61,595 nucleotides of DNA, taken from positions 1 to 61,595 of the forward strand of contig DAOVVV010000012.1 in assembly GCA_030637025.1 (NCBI GenBank). The letters are read 5' to 3'. Below the pieces are notes generated by a model that ran no database searches, had not been told where the DNA came from, and saw only the letters and a program-made list of their open reading frames with translations. The stretch is from JAGLHV01 sp023143305 [NCBI: Clostridia bacterium]. Lineage in GTDB: Bacteria; CBDUZB01; JAGLHV01. Of this stretch, positions 42,345 through 51,490 are shown piece after piece. The stretch's first letter is position 1, and every line of letters starts with the position of its first letter. Position numbers and translations under genes: made by a program.

Positions 42345-43388
42345 TTAAAAAAACTCTATGATTAGAGAAATTCTATGTTTATTTCCTAATCGATAAGCAC
42401 CAAAGGCATAGTTAAACTGAAAGCTATGCTTGAAAAATTTCATTTTAATCCCGGTTCCTAATGTCCAGTTGATATGGTTGTTTAATTGAGCTATGTTTCC
42501 ATATCTATCTTCAATGGTGATTTCATCTATGCCGGCTCTTAGACTCAATAAGGAAAGTTTAGAAGAAGGCAGTAAATAATTAAACTCACTGCCTAAATGA
42601 GCACATAATGGCTGTTTTCGAGTTTGTATTAAATCTATAGCACCTAATATAGAGGTTGATTTTTTCTTTAAAAATTTATAACTACTGCCTATTTTAATTC
42701 TTAATGGACTTTTATCTATATGTTGATTGTCCCATTTTAATTCTATTTCTTTTTGTAAAAGAATTCCTAATTTTAAATCCTGGGAGAAAGAATAAATTAA
42801 ACCGGCGTCTAATCCATAACCCAGAGCAGAAGCATCTTTTATTTTAGTAAATTTTTGGGTTATTATTTTTAAATTCCCACCTACTAAAAAATCGTTAGAG
42901 CTCATTAAGCCCAGTACACGGCCGTAAGAAATAAAATAAGCATTTTCCTGGTCACTAAGAGTATCTCTTACTATCTCTCCGGAAGAGTTTATCCAGGTAT
43001 AAGGAATATTGTTGAGACCGCAGTGAATCCAGCTAATGGCAAACGAACCTCCTATTTTTTTCAAACCAATCTTATCTGCGGGTAGTAAAATACTAATAAA
43101 TTGATATTTAGGGGTGATATCTTCTATTCCCTCCCACTTACTCCCGGCTAAAGACTGAATCATTGTGGTTAGAGTGATTTTATTTAAGGTTGCCAATCCG
43201 GCAGGATTCCAGTATGGGGCAGTGGCATCATCACTAAGAGATGTAAAAGCTCCTCCCATACCAAGGGCGCGTGCACCAACGCCAATATTTAAAAAAGCTG
43301 CTGCATTTGTTCCTGCCTGACAGGGGTGGATTGTAAAATATAAAATACAAAGGAAGAAAAATATTCCGGTTATATTTTTAAATTTCAT
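42345..43388 (-). CDS. porV: PorV/UPF0164-family outer-membrane protein
   Basis: The 347-residue protein begins with a signal peptide and the PorV signature AAFLNIGVGARALGMGGAFT, DDATAPYWNPAGLA, then beta-barrel strands ending in HRISLIIEFF. PorV is the shuttle that brings type IX secretion cargo to the attachment complex in Bacteroidota; related proteins occur widely in candidate phyla. Here it lies directly downstream of two genes with FlgD-like C-terminal domains, consistent with cargo handling. No PorU, SprA or GldKLMN is in the window, so a full T9SS cannot be claimed. Gene symbol by family resemblance. Confidence 0.85.
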   Translation of the reverse strand: MKFKNITGIFFFLCILYFTIHPCQAGTNAAAFLNIGVGARALGMGGAFTSLSDDATAPYWNPAGLATLNKITLTTMIQSLAGSKWEGIEDITPKYQFISILLPADKIGLKKIGGSFAISWIHCGLNNIPYTWINSSGEIVRDTLSDQENAYFISYGRVLGLMSSNDFLVGGNLKIITQKFTKIKDASALGYGLDAGLIYSFSQDLKLGILLQKEIELKWDNQHIDKSPLRIKIGSSYKFLKKKSTSILGAIDLIQTRKQPLCAHLGSEFNYLLPSSKLSLLSLRAGIDEITIEDRYGNIAQLNNHINWTLGTGIKMKFFKHSFQFNYAFGAYRLGNKHRISLIIEFF

Positions 43389-43400
43389 TTTTTATTATCC

Positions 43401-44471
43401 TCACTTTCTAAATAAAGCTAATGATTTGTGTTTTCTATGTTCACCGGTTTCATCTTTGGCTATAATTTCGCAAAGATAAATACCGCTGGCTAAATTTTGA
43501 CCGGCATAATCAGTTCCTTCCCATTTATCATTGATATGTTCGCCGACTGACCGTTGTTGTCCTTTGATTACTGTTTTTATTAATTTTCCTCCCATGTCAT
43601 AAATGTTAATAGTTACCCGGGCATTTTGGGATAAAACATATTTAATTACAATTGCCTCTTTATGCGGGTCAAAAGGACTGGGATAAGGAATCATATCGAC
43701 AATTGTCTTGTTTTTCACTGTAAATATTGCTGATTGTGTAGCAGACAGGGGTTCTTTATACCCTGTGTCTTCAACATAAACAGTTACTCTATATCTTTGC
43801 CCTGGTTCTAAGGCATTTTCTTCATATGTATATAAAATTGTTTTTTCGATTGAATTATAAATTTCAGGATGTTCGGATGCTCGAAGCACAAAGATATTAG
43901 TTTCCGGATATTTATCCATAGTTATTGTTAATGAATTTAGGTTTATTCCCATTCCTTCATCAAAAATATCGGCTTTAATAGATGGATGAATACTGGCACA
44001 GCCTTCGTTATCGGGTCGTAAATTAGTAATGCGGGGGGGGTGGTTAGTTTGGATATTTATTTTATACATGCCGGAATAAGGGCTTTCACTTTTAATTCTC
44101 CATTGAATGTAATTATTACTTCCCTCTTCAAAAAAGTCATTTGTTCCGTATATTTGAGTGGGTATAGTAATTTTAAAGCGAATTTGATTGGGTGAATAAG
44201 TGTTATCAACAATTGCATCATCACGCCAGCTATGCCAGTTTTCATAAGAATAACCACTATTGGATATACAGTATTCAATTTCGCTAGTATTTATAGCCGT
44301 GTCCTGCGTTACGGTTATTAGACAGGTTATATTAGTAGTGTTTTGCCATTGGGAGGAAGTAGGATATGGGTCGGTAAAGTTAACTTCAGCATAGGACAAA
44401 TTAGGGTTAAATAGTACTAACAAGAAAAATAAATTCATTTTCCCTAATATATAAAGTATTTTATTAAACAC
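43401..44471 (-). CDS. Surface protein with FlgD-like C-terminal sorting domain (smaller)
   Basis: The 356-residue exported protein has Ig-like strands and ends in a FlgD-like domain: PYPSPFDPHKEAIVIKYVLS, TINIYDMGGKLIKTVIKG, WEGTDYAGQNLASGIYLCEI. The last 270 residues parallel those of the 1124-residue protein upstream, including the LRPDNEGCASIHPSIKADI block, so the two are paralogues. The tail resembles T9SS type-A/FlgD sorting domains. It lies 41 bases after the large gene in the riboswitch-2 transcript. Confidence 0.8.
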   Translation of the reverse strand: MFNKILYILGKMNLFFLLVLFNPNLSYAEVNFTDPYPTSSQWQNTTNITCLITVTQDTAINTSEIEYCISNSGYSYENWHSWRDDAIVDNTYSPNQIRFKITIPTQIYGTNDFFEEGSNNYIQWRIKSESPYSGMYKINIQTNHPPRITNLRPDNEGCASIHPSIKADIFDEGMGINLNSLTITMDKYPETNIFVLRASEHPEIYNSIEKTILYTYEENALEPGQRYRVTVYVEDTGYKEPLSATQSAIFTVKNKTIVDMIPYPSPFDPHKEAIVIKYVLSQNARVTINIYDMGGKLIKTVIKGQQRSVGEHINDKWEGTDYAGQNLASGIYLCEIIAKDETGEHRKHKSLALFRK

Positions 44472-44512
44472 AGGTTATTTCTCCGTAAGATTGTTTACTT
44501 CTCATTAATTAT

Positions 44513-47500
44513 TTATTTTCCAAAAAGTGCCATAGATTTATACATCCTATGTTTACCATCTTCATTTTTAGCTATAATTTCACAAAAATAAATACCATTA
44601 GCTAAAGGTTGGTTGGCATAATCAGTTCCTACCCATTGATCTTTAGTATGCTCACCGGCTTCCCGTTCCTCGTTTTTAATTATTGTTTTTATTAATTTTC
44701 CGCTGATATCGTAAATGTTAATAGTTATTTTAGAATGTTTAGATAAGACATAGCGGATAGTAAGTGTAATTTTTAACGGGTCAAAAGGGGAAGGGTAAGG
44801 AATAAAATCAATAATTGCTTTTTCTTTAATTATAAAGTTAACTGATTTTTGAGTTTCTTTGGATTGGGAATATCCCAGATCTTTTACTGAAATAGTTACC
44901 GTATATTTTTTTCCGTTTTGTAAAGAACTATTTTGATATAAATAGGAAATTAATCCTTTCGTGGAATTATAAATTTCAGGATGTTCGGATCCGGTTACCG
45001 TGATTATATTACTGCCTTGATATTCATTTAGAATAATGTTTATTGAATCGGGGTCTATTCCTAATCCCTCATCAGATACGGCTGCTTGAATAAAAGGATG
45101 AGCGCCGCTACAGATATCTTCGTTTGGTTGCAGTATGGTTAATTGCGGAGGTTGATTGGTAATTATTTTTATTTGATATGGATTTGATATTCCCTCGTCA
45201 CCGTTGGTATTATTACATTTCCATTTAATGTAATTATTATTTCCTTCATTAAATCCGGTTATGCTAATTTTAAATCCGGCAGTGGTTGGGGTGGTATTAA
45301 TGCATTCAATGTTATTTTGATACCAGGTACCGGGAACAAAAAATGCTTCTATAGAGTTTTCTATCCGATATTTTATAGTGGTGGTATCAACAGCGTTACC
45401 AGTGAGATCAACTACGGTTATTTGGCAAGTTACGGTAGTGCTGTTTTGTTCCTGGGATGAAGTTGGTGATTCATCAGCAAAGTTTATAGGATAGACCAGC
45501 TTTATCCGGAAAGAATAATTTGTATTTACAGACATTAATTTATTTGTTTGGTCCCTTGCTCCGCTAATATTAAAATGATAATCACCGCTGTCGGCAGTGA
45601 TGATTTCACTTATAGTCAAAGTAGAAGTATAAATATCGTATCCTGCCCCTTGACTCCATACTCCTGAGGTAGTTAAAGTATAATCGGTATAAGGAATATT
45701 TTGTCCAAACCTTATTAAGGGGTTGATTGAAGTATTCATTTCTTCACTGAAACTAATGGTTATTTTTATATTCTGATAGCCACTAAAAGGGCTTGCCGGT
45801 TCAAGGAGAAGATTTGTTATGGACGGTATATCTGTATCGATGATAAAAGAGTAAGCAGTATTTTCTATCATAGTATTAGCATTTTCGTCTTTTGCCTGAC
45901 TGATATTAAAACGGTAGTTTCCGTTGCCGGCAGTGATAATTTCCGCTGTCGTCAAGGTAGTAGTGTAAATATCGTATCCCGGCCCCTGGCTCCATATTCC
46001 GACTGTACTTAAGGTGTAATTAGTATAAGGAGCATTATTGCCAAACCTAATTAAAGGATGAATAGATGTATCCATTTCTTCGCTAAAATCAATAGTTATC
46101 TGAATATTCTGGCTTCCGTCAAAAGGGCTGGGAGGATTCAAGCTAAGATTGTTGATTATCGGTTTCTCTCGATCGATGGTAAAAGTATAAATAGTATTTA
46201 CCAGCATAGTGTAATCGTTCTCGTCTTTTGCCTGAGAGATGTTAAAATGATAATTTCCAGTGTCGGCGGTGATAATTTCTGCTGTCGTTAAGGTTATAGT
46301 GTAAATATCGTATCCCGATCCTTGACTCCATACTCCGGCTGTACTTAAGGTATAAGTTTCATAAGGGTTGGTTGTCCCAAACTTTATTATTGGATTGACT
46401 GATGTGTCCATTTCTTTGCTAAAATCAATAGTTATCTGAATATTCTGGTTTCCGTTAAAAGGACTGGAAGGATTTAAACTAAGATTGTCGATTTCAGGTA
46501 AAATTATTGTGCAGCTAAAACTTATTTCTGTCCCTGCGAAACGGTTATTGGCTTTATCTTGAGCTTCTGCTTTAACATAATAGGTATCATTATCCCAAAG
46601 AGGTAAAACAATGTTGTCGTTCCAGGTTACTTCCGTATTGCTCGCGGTGGAGAGATGGGTTGTAGAAAGCCATATAGGAAGGAATGAAACCTGCCAATTA
46701 CTTCCGTCCCAATATCTATTATCACTTCCTCTTTTCAGGTAAAAAACAGTGCTGTTTGCGTTTAGTCCGAGTCCTCCGTTGTTATCAGCTGCTTTGCCTT
46801 CAAAAAAAGAAGGGATAGTATACTGAGTGTAATTTGCACCGTTAACCGGTATAGTTACTGAAGCAGTAATGGGTTGAATGCTATCTATGATTATTGTGCG
46901 ATGAGGACTCCAGGTAGAGGTAGCTGTATGAATGTCTTCTGCTTGTGCTCTCCAGTATCTTATTCCGTCACTTATACTACTGCCTGGTGTCCAGGAAGCA
47001 TTGTTTCCACTGGAAACCTGCGGCGAACTTCCATTATCCAAGATGGCGGTAAACCCGGCATCAGAAGCAATTTGAAAATTAATTTGCCCTATATTTACAT
47101 CAGGGTCGGAATAAAGGGCAGTTAAAGTGGGGGTATTATTATTGCTAATAAACCCGTTTACCGGACTTACCAGAGAAGGAATATCAGGGGCGTTGTTTTG
47201 AAACTCAAAAAGAATAGCCATATTATTTTCAAGGGAAGCGGTGTTATAAGAATATTGCAGGCCAGTATTACCAGTGTCATTTTCTATTCCCACTGTTGCG
47301 GAGAGACCATAATCCAGAAAAAAAGTATTAAAAATTACATCATCATATTGGAATTTTATTGCATTGGTTGTTTCGAATAATATTATTTGAAAGGTTATAT
47401 ACCGGTTGTCTCTATCTTTGTGATTAATTTTTTCGTATTGAATTAAAAGATATTTATCAGAGGCCCCTTCTTTTGTTTCGTAATAAATTGACCCGGCAGT

Positions 47501-47887
47501 GTCTAAGTCGTCCCAGAAGGGGACGATAATGTTGTTGGGTGCGTCACTATTAGGTATTGATTCGTTGGTATTAGGCAGGGATGCATTATTTAGCAGTATT
47601 CCACCGTTATTGCCGATGTAAAATGCTGTATAGTCATTTCCGTAGAAATTAAAAGTGAAACCAATGTCAAATGGGCCTTTGACTTCGTCGTCTGTACGTG
47701 TTCCGATATCAGTTCCTGTTGAGGAAATATCGTCCCAGGCATAAGTTGTTTTGGGTTCAGGATCGTTACTATCTGTCCATATATAACCATAAGCATCCGG
47801 CCCCCCCTGGCTGGCATTTGTTAGCTGGATATTAATGTTTAATCCGGTTATTATTACAGCTATCAAAATTGTTAGTTTTTTCTTCAT
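44513..47887 (-). CDS. Large nidogen/Ig-like surface protein, first gene of riboswitch-2 operon
   Basis: The 1124-residue exported protein has a signal peptide (KKLTILIAVIITGLNINIQL), a nidogen-like domain (about 45-225: DIGFTFNFYGNDYTAFYIGN, NIIVPFWDDLDTAGSIYYET), fibronectin/Ig-like segments, then three tandem Ig-like repeats of about 100 residues (PSPFNGNQNIQITIDFSKEM; PSPFDGSQNIQITIDFSEEM; ASPFSGYQNIKITISFSEEM). It ends in a FlgD-like tail (PYPSPFDPLKITLTIRYVLS, ANGIYFCEI). It looks like a long adhesin-type stalk. The start is ATG 47887; the 34-residue upstream reading runs through the riboswitch terminator and is rejected. Confidence 0.85.
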   Translation of the reverse strand: MKKKLTILIAVIITGLNINIQLTNASQGGPDAYGYIWTDSNDPEPKTTYAWDDISSTGTDIGTRTDDEVKGPFDIGFTFNFYGNDYTAFYIGNNGGILLNNASLPNTNESIPNSDAPNNIIVPFWDDLDTAGSIYYETKEGASDKYLLIQYEKINHKDRDNRYITFQIILFETTNAIKFQYDDVIFNTFFLDYGLSATVGIENDTGNTGLQYSYNTASLENNMAILFEFQNNAPDIPSLVSPVNGFISNNNTPTLTALYSDPDVNIGQINFQIASDAGFTAILDNGSSPQVSSGNNASWTPGSSISDGIRYWRAQAEDIHTATSTWSPHRTIIIDSIQPITASVTIPVNGANYTQYTIPSFFEGKAADNNGGLGLNANSTVFYLKRGSDNRYWDGSNWQVSFLPIWLSTTHLSTASNTEVTWNDNIVLPLWDNDTYYVKAEAQDKANNRFAGTEISFSCTIILPEIDNLSLNPSSPFNGNQNIQITIDFSKEMDTSVNPIIKFGTTNPYETYTLSTAGVWSQGSGYDIYTITLTTAEIITADTGNYHFNISQAKDENDYTMLVNTIYTFTIDREKPIINNLSLNPPSPFDGSQNIQITIDFSEEMDTSIHPLIRFGNNAPYTNYTLSTVGIWSQGPGYDIYTTTLTTAEIITAGNGNYRFNISQAKDENANTMIENTAYSFIIDTDIPSITNLLLEPASPFSGYQNIKITISFSEEMNTSINPLIRFGQNIPYTDYTLTTSGVWSQGAGYDIYTSTLTISEIITADSGDYHFNISGARDQTNKLMSVNTNYSFRIKLVYPINFADESPTSSQEQNSTTVTCQITVVDLTGNAVDTTTIKYRIENSIEAFFVPGTWYQNNIECINTTPTTAGFKISITGFNEGNNNYIKWKCNNTNGDEGISNPYQIKIITNQPPQLTILQPNEDICSGAHPFIQAAVSDEGLGIDPDSINIILNEYQGSNIITVTGSEHPEIYNSTKGLISYLYQNSSLQNGKKYTVTISVKDLGYSQSKETQKSVNFIIKEKAIIDFIPYPSPFDPLKITLTIRYVLSKHSKITINIYDISGKLIKTIIKNEEREAGEHTKDQWVGTDYANQPLANGIYFCEIIAKNEDGKHRMYKSMALFGK

Positions 47888-47920
47888 TTTAATTATTTTC
47901 CCTTTTAAAATGCATGAAAA

Positions 47921-47960
47921 TAAAAATACCGGATTACCTTTAATATTTTCGGTAACCCGG
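47921..47960 (-). terminator. Riboswitch 2 expression platform: terminator made with an aptamer strand
   Basis: On the minus strand CCGGGTTACC (47960-47951), which is the conserved 3' strand of the aptamer, pairs with GGTAATCCGG (47938-47929), followed by TATTTTTATTTT. The hairpin and the ligand-bound aptamer cannot coexist, so c-di-GMP binding should prevent termination: a genetic ON switch. Confidence 0.8.
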
Positions 47961-48030
47961 CTATCCGTTATTACATAACAATGGATCACGAGGCTTTGCG
48001 TCTCTCAATTACTTGAGATTTGCCTTTTCG
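47951..48030 (-). promoter_or_regulatory. Cyclic-di-GMP-I (GEMM-I) riboswitch aptamer 2
   Basis: On the minus strand: GGCAAATC (48024-48017), P2 hairpin CTCAA-GTAA-TTGAG with a GNRA loop, GACGCAAAGCC (48002-47992), a hairpin GTTAT-GTA-ATAAC, and AGCCGGGTTACCG. All class-I landmarks are present in the right order. It heads the large surface-protein operon transcribed leftward. Confidence 0.9.
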
Positions 48031-48064
48031 TTTGATTGATTATTTATAGACATTCTTTATTATA

Positions 48065-48092
48065 ATTATAGCACAAATCTATAAATTGTCAA
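48065..48092 (-). promoter_or_regulatory. Consensus sigma70-type promoter for riboswitch 2
   Basis: On the minus strand TTGACA (48092-48087), 16 bases, TATAAT (48070-48065): both hexamers are perfect. Predicted transcription starts near 48058, giving a leader of about 170 bases that contains the aptamer and terminator. Confidence 0.85.
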
Positions 48093-48326
48093 TCAGGATA
48101 TAATCTGTGAGAAATAACGCCTTAAATCCGATATTGAAAAAAGGAGACAGCCGAGAAACGACAAAAAAGAATTCACCAAATAGGTAAAAAAGGCATAAAA
48201 ATCCCTCACTATTTAGTATAATAATATCCTAATCAAACATTGTTATACCGACAAACAAAAAAGAATAGAGAAGTAAATGTATTATGACAAAAAACGTATA
48301 AGAATTCAAGTTAAAATTTTTTGAAT

Positions 48327-48366
48327 GTCAGAAGAATATCTGACACTATCTTCAAATAGTGTCATT
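48327..48366. other. Two overlapping alternative hairpins upstream of metF
   Basis: TGTCAGA...TCTGACA and GACACTAT-CTTCAA-ATAGTGTC share the word TCTGACA/GACA, so only one stem can form at a time. No T tract follows. It could be an attenuator-like switch or a mobile palindrome. The rest of 48093-48326 has no gene or motif I recognise, and no SAM riboswitch core is present. Confidence 0.4.
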
Positions 48367-48503
48367 TGCAAATTACAGGTAACGGACATTTATTGACAAA
48401 TTGAGATAATTTTGATAAGATTCGATTGTCCTGGTAAAGAAAAAACGATAAAGATTTGTTATTTAATTCATAGAAAGATAAATTTGAAAGGGTTGTTATA
48501 GTT

Positions 48504-49379
48504 ATGAAAGTAAGCGATATTATCAAAAGTAAAGAAAAAACTCTTTCTTTTGAGTTTTTTCCTCCCAAAACCCAACAGGGAGAAAGTATGTTTTTTGAAA
48601 CATTAAAAAAATTAAGTGTTTTTAAACCGGATTATGTTTCCATAACTTACGGTGCAGGTGGGACGACTAAGAATAAAACGATATCTATTGTAGAACGGAT
48701 TAACCGGGATAATACATTAGTTGTTGTTCCGCATTTAACCGGTATAGGGTGTGATAAAAAAGAAATAACCGATATTGTAGAGTATTATAAGAAAATCGGG
48801 ATAGAAAATATTTTAGCTCTTCGGGGCGATCCATGCCAGGAAACAAATAAATTACCCGAAGTAAAAAATGGGTTTAAATATGCGAAGGATTTAATTGGGT
48901 TTTTGAAGGATTTTAATCTTTTTTCTATTGGGGCAGGGGTTTATCCGGAGGGACATCCTGATGCAGCTGATTTGAATATGGATATGATTCATACCCGGCA
49001 AAAAGTAGCGGCAGGATCAGATTTTCTTATTACGCAGATGTTTTTTGATAATAGGGTTTTTTATGATTTTCTCCAAAGAGCAGATAAGGCAGGAATCAAT
49101 GTCCCTATTATTCCGGGGATTATGTTATTGAATAATTTCCCCAAAGTTAAACAATTAGCCGGTATGTGTAAAGCAACTATTCCTGTTGAGCTGGATAGAT
49201 TAATGACTAAGTATGCAGATTCACCGGAAAGTATAAAGAAAGCCGGTATCGATTATACTACTAACCAATGTGCAGATCTCATATCCCAGGGGATAAAGCA
49301 TTTTCATTTTTATACACTTAACCAGTGGGAATTTGCATCAAAAATAATAAACAACCTTTCCTTAGAAATAAAATCTTAA
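48504..49379 (+). CDS. metF: 5,10-methylenetetrahydrofolate reductase
   Basis: The 291-residue flavoenzyme reduces methylene-THF to methyl-THF for methionine synthesis or C1 metabolism. Family blocks are LSFEFFPPKTQQGE with the catalytic Glu, YVSITYGAGGTTKNKTI, HLTGIGC, ILALRGDP, SIGAGVYPEGHPDA, FLITQMFFDN and IIPGIMLLNNF, ending with HFYTLN. Length is normal. AAAGG lies upstream of the ATG. It stands alone, without metH or acetyl-CoA pathway genes nearby. Confidence 0.96.
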   Translation: MKVSDIIKSKEKTLSFEFFPPKTQQGESMFFETLKKLSVFKPDYVSITYGAGGTTKNKTISIVERINRDNTLVVVPHLTGIGCDKKEITDIVEYYKKIGIENILALRGDPCQETNKLPEVKNGFKYAKDLIGFLKDFNLFSIGAGVYPEGHPDAADLNMDMIHTRQKVAAGSDFLITQMFFDNRVFYDFLQRADKAGINVPIIPGIMLLNNFPKVKQLAGMCKATIPVELDRLMTKYADSPESIKKAGIDYTTNQCADLISQGIKHFHFYTLNQWEFASKIINNLSLEIKS

Positions 49380-49484
49380 TTTTATAAAATGTTAAACAGG
49401 TCGATGAACATTTGGTAATAAATTACCGGATATTTTTAGAAGAGATAAATAATTCTGCAACGGGAGAATATTTTCACCAATTCT

Positions 49485-49667
49485 AATAACGAAGATGTGG
49501 AGGTAATGATATTTGTAGTACGGGATAACTTACCACTAAACAGCGATACATCTTTAATCTGGGATGGTCGTAATAATAGTGGGAGTTGTGTAAGTGGTAA
49601 GGTATAGGTATATCAAATTAAAATAGGTGGTAAAGTGTTTAACGGGAGGGTAGTGGTGGCAAAATAA
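49485..49667 (+). pseudogene. Remnant of a FlgD-like C-terminal domain of a surface protein
   Basis: One frame reads VEVMIFVVRDNL, LIWDGRNNSGSCVSGKV, a stop, then VYQIKIGGKVFNGRVVVAK and a stop. This is the tail pattern (WDGxNxxGxxVxxGVYVYQI) of the sorting domains elsewhere in the window, with Y changed to TAG at 49605-49607 and no upstream gene body left. Confidence 0.7.
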
Positions 49668-49671
49668 AGAC

Positions 49672-49826
49672 AAAATATGTTTTTCTCTAAACGCGTAATT
49701 TTACCCTTCGGGCACATAAAAATAAGCTAAAAATGAGCAACTCGCTTTGCTCAGACATGCTCATTTTTTTAACGCATATTTTTATTAAAATTCGCTAAGT
49801 CGTTCAAAACACATTGTGTCTTTATT
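49672..49826. repeat. Dispersed foldback repeat, copy 2
   Basis: This matches 34636-34790 over about 155 bases, including the AAAAATGAGC/GCTCATTTTT hairpin and the AAATTCGCTAAGTCGTTCAA end. It lies directly after the FlgD-tail relic. The following 180 bases (to 50010) hold a TGACAT/ATGTCA inverted repeat and no gene. Confidence 0.75.
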
Positions 49827-50010
49827 TTTATATGACATGAAAAAGTGTGACCCATTTTATGTCAAGACAGCTTTAATGTATTAAGGATATACAAAAATTC
49901 TCTACTTGCCAAAAATAAATTTTAAGTATATAATAACTTTTACCCAAAATTTTAAAAAAAATGAACACTTTAAATGTTAAAAAGATAATATTTGTGATGA
50001 GGGAGGTTTT

Positions 50011-50559
50011 ATGACACAAAATATGGTTCTTACTGCCGTGGGTAAAGACAGACCGGGAATAGTTGCGGCAGTATCCAGGGTTCTTTATGAGTCAGGATGG
50101 AATATTGAAGACTCCAGTATGAATTTATTAAAAGGAGAATTTGCTATGATATTAATTATATCCGGCAAAGAGGGTATTCCCCTGGCTCAATTTAATGAAA
50201 AATTTGATTCTTTAAGAAAGACATTGGAGTTGTCCATATATTTACGAGAGCTTTCTGCTGATGAATTAGTTCATAAAGTACAGGAGCAGGTAAGTCTTTA
50301 TGCTATTTCTGTTTATGGTACGGATAAACCCGGGATTGTATATGAAATAACAGAGTTATTGGCTAATAGAAATGTAAATGTTGTTGATGTTAATACTCAA
50401 ATTGCCGGAAGTAAAGAATCCCCGGTGTATGTTATGTTATTAGAAGCGGAGGTTCCGTTTGATATTAAAGAGGAACAGTTACGGGAAGACCTTCAAAGTA
50501 AAGGAAAAGAACTTGGAGTAAATGTTAGTATTCATTTAGTAGAAACTGAGGAATTATGA
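50011..50559 (+). CDS. Double-ACT-domain protein (GcvR-like)
   Basis: The 182-residue protein has two ACT domains: VLTAVGKDRPGIVAAVSRVL (1-80) and AISVYGTDKPGIVYEITELL (about 95-175), each with the D-x-PGI ligand loop. This is the arrangement of glycine-cleavage repressor GcvR, an amino-acid-sensing regulator. It lacks a DNA-binding domain. Strong RBS GGGAGG. It is translationally adjacent to the peptide deformylase gene (one-base gap). Confidence 0.9.
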   Translation: MTQNMVLTAVGKDRPGIVAAVSRVLYESGWNIEDSSMNLLKGEFAMILIISGKEGIPLAQFNEKFDSLRKTLELSIYLRELSADELVHKVQEQVSLYAISVYGTDKPGIVYEITELLANRNVNVVDVNTQIAGSKESPVYVMLLEAEVPFDIKEEQLREDLQSKGKELGVNVSIHLVETEEL

Positions 50560-50560
50560 T

Positions 50561-51076
50561 ATGGCGGTGTTGAAGGTATTACAGTATCCTGATGAGATTT
50601 TAAAAGAAAAATGCATATTGATAAAAAAAATTGATTCTCAAATTAATCAATTAATTGATGATATGATAGAATCTTTGCAGTCTTTTCCGGGTTGTGTAGG
50701 AATTGCTGCTCCGCAGATAGGTTCTTCCGTACAACTTATTGTTGTAGATGTTGGCGGGCATAAAAAAACAACCATTTCTCATGGGTTAGTGGTTCTTTTA
50801 AATCCGGTTATCCGGATGCAGGAAGGGGAAATAATTAGTAGGGAAGGGTGTTTAAGCTTGCCGGATTATACAGGAAATGTAAAAAGGGCTGTAAAAATCA
50901 GGGTTTGTGCTCAAAATCGTCTTGGTCAACCCATAGAAATACAAACTGAAGGATTTGAAGCAATTGTTTTGCAGCATGAGATAGACCATCTTAATGGGAT
51001 TTTATTTGTTGACCGGATTATTTCCTTAAAAACAGATTTATTTCGCCGTAAATTTTATAAAAAACAGGAAAAATAA
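50561..51076 (+). CDS. def: Peptide deformylase
   Basis: The 171-residue metalloenzyme removes the N-formyl group from new proteins. All three motifs are present: GIAAPQIG (motif 1, GxGxAAxQ with I for L), REGCLSLP with the metal Cys (motif 2) and LQHEIDHLNG with HExxH (motif 3). Length is normal. It begins one base after the stop of the ACT-domain gene, so the two are coupled. Confidence 0.97.
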   Translation: MAVLKVLQYPDEILKEKCILIKKIDSQINQLIDDMIESLQSFPGCVGIAAPQIGSSVQLIVVDVGGHKKTTISHGLVVLLNPVIRMQEGEIISREGCLSLPDYTGNVKRAVKIRVCAQNRLGQPIEIQTEGFEAIVLQHEIDHLNGILFVDRIISLKTDLFRRKFYKKQEK

Positions 51077-51490
51077 AGTGAAAATTATTTTAAAAAGTGA
51101 AAAGAAAGCAGGATAAATAATATATTAGTTAATCATTGAATCCAAGTATTCCTTCATTAAATATTAGTTAGATATATTTTTTCTGCTAATATAAAATTCA
51201 GGTTAAAGAGGTAGTTGTTTTCGCTAAAATTTGATAAATAGTTCAAAACACATTTTGCCTTTATTTTTTCTGTTTTAGATTTAAGTTTTTAAATTTTAGT
51301 ATTTATAATTTCGAATTTAGAATTTATTAATTTGTAATCGTCTTTAGTCTTTCTCTTATTTGTGTCTATGGACTGTAGACTGTGGACTATGGACTGTTTC
51401 CCGAATATAATTTGGTTGATTTTTAAACTGGTTTTTTGTACAAATAAAAATATTATACGGATTGAATTTTTGAATAAGGAATAAAAAACA
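51077..51490. other. Gene-free stretch with partial foldback repeat and a short tandem repeat
   Basis: A third, truncated copy of the 34636/49672 element lies at 51218-51264 (TTCAAAACACATTTTGCCTT). At 51366-51398 the word ATGGACTGT alternates with TAGACTGTGGACT in a short tandem array. No open frame or promoter motif was identified. Confidence 0.5.

Noticed and set aside
42345-47887. Complete type IX secretion system
   Set aside because: PorV-like and FlgD-like tails are present, but no SprA, PorU, GldK-N or PorX/Y genes are in the window.
47888-47989. 34-residue extension of the large surface protein
   Set aside because: It runs through the riboswitch-2 aptamer and terminator; ATG 47887 gives a proper signal peptide.
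51366-51398. CRISPR-like array
   Set aside because: The repeated word is under 15 bases, with no unique spacers and no cas genes.
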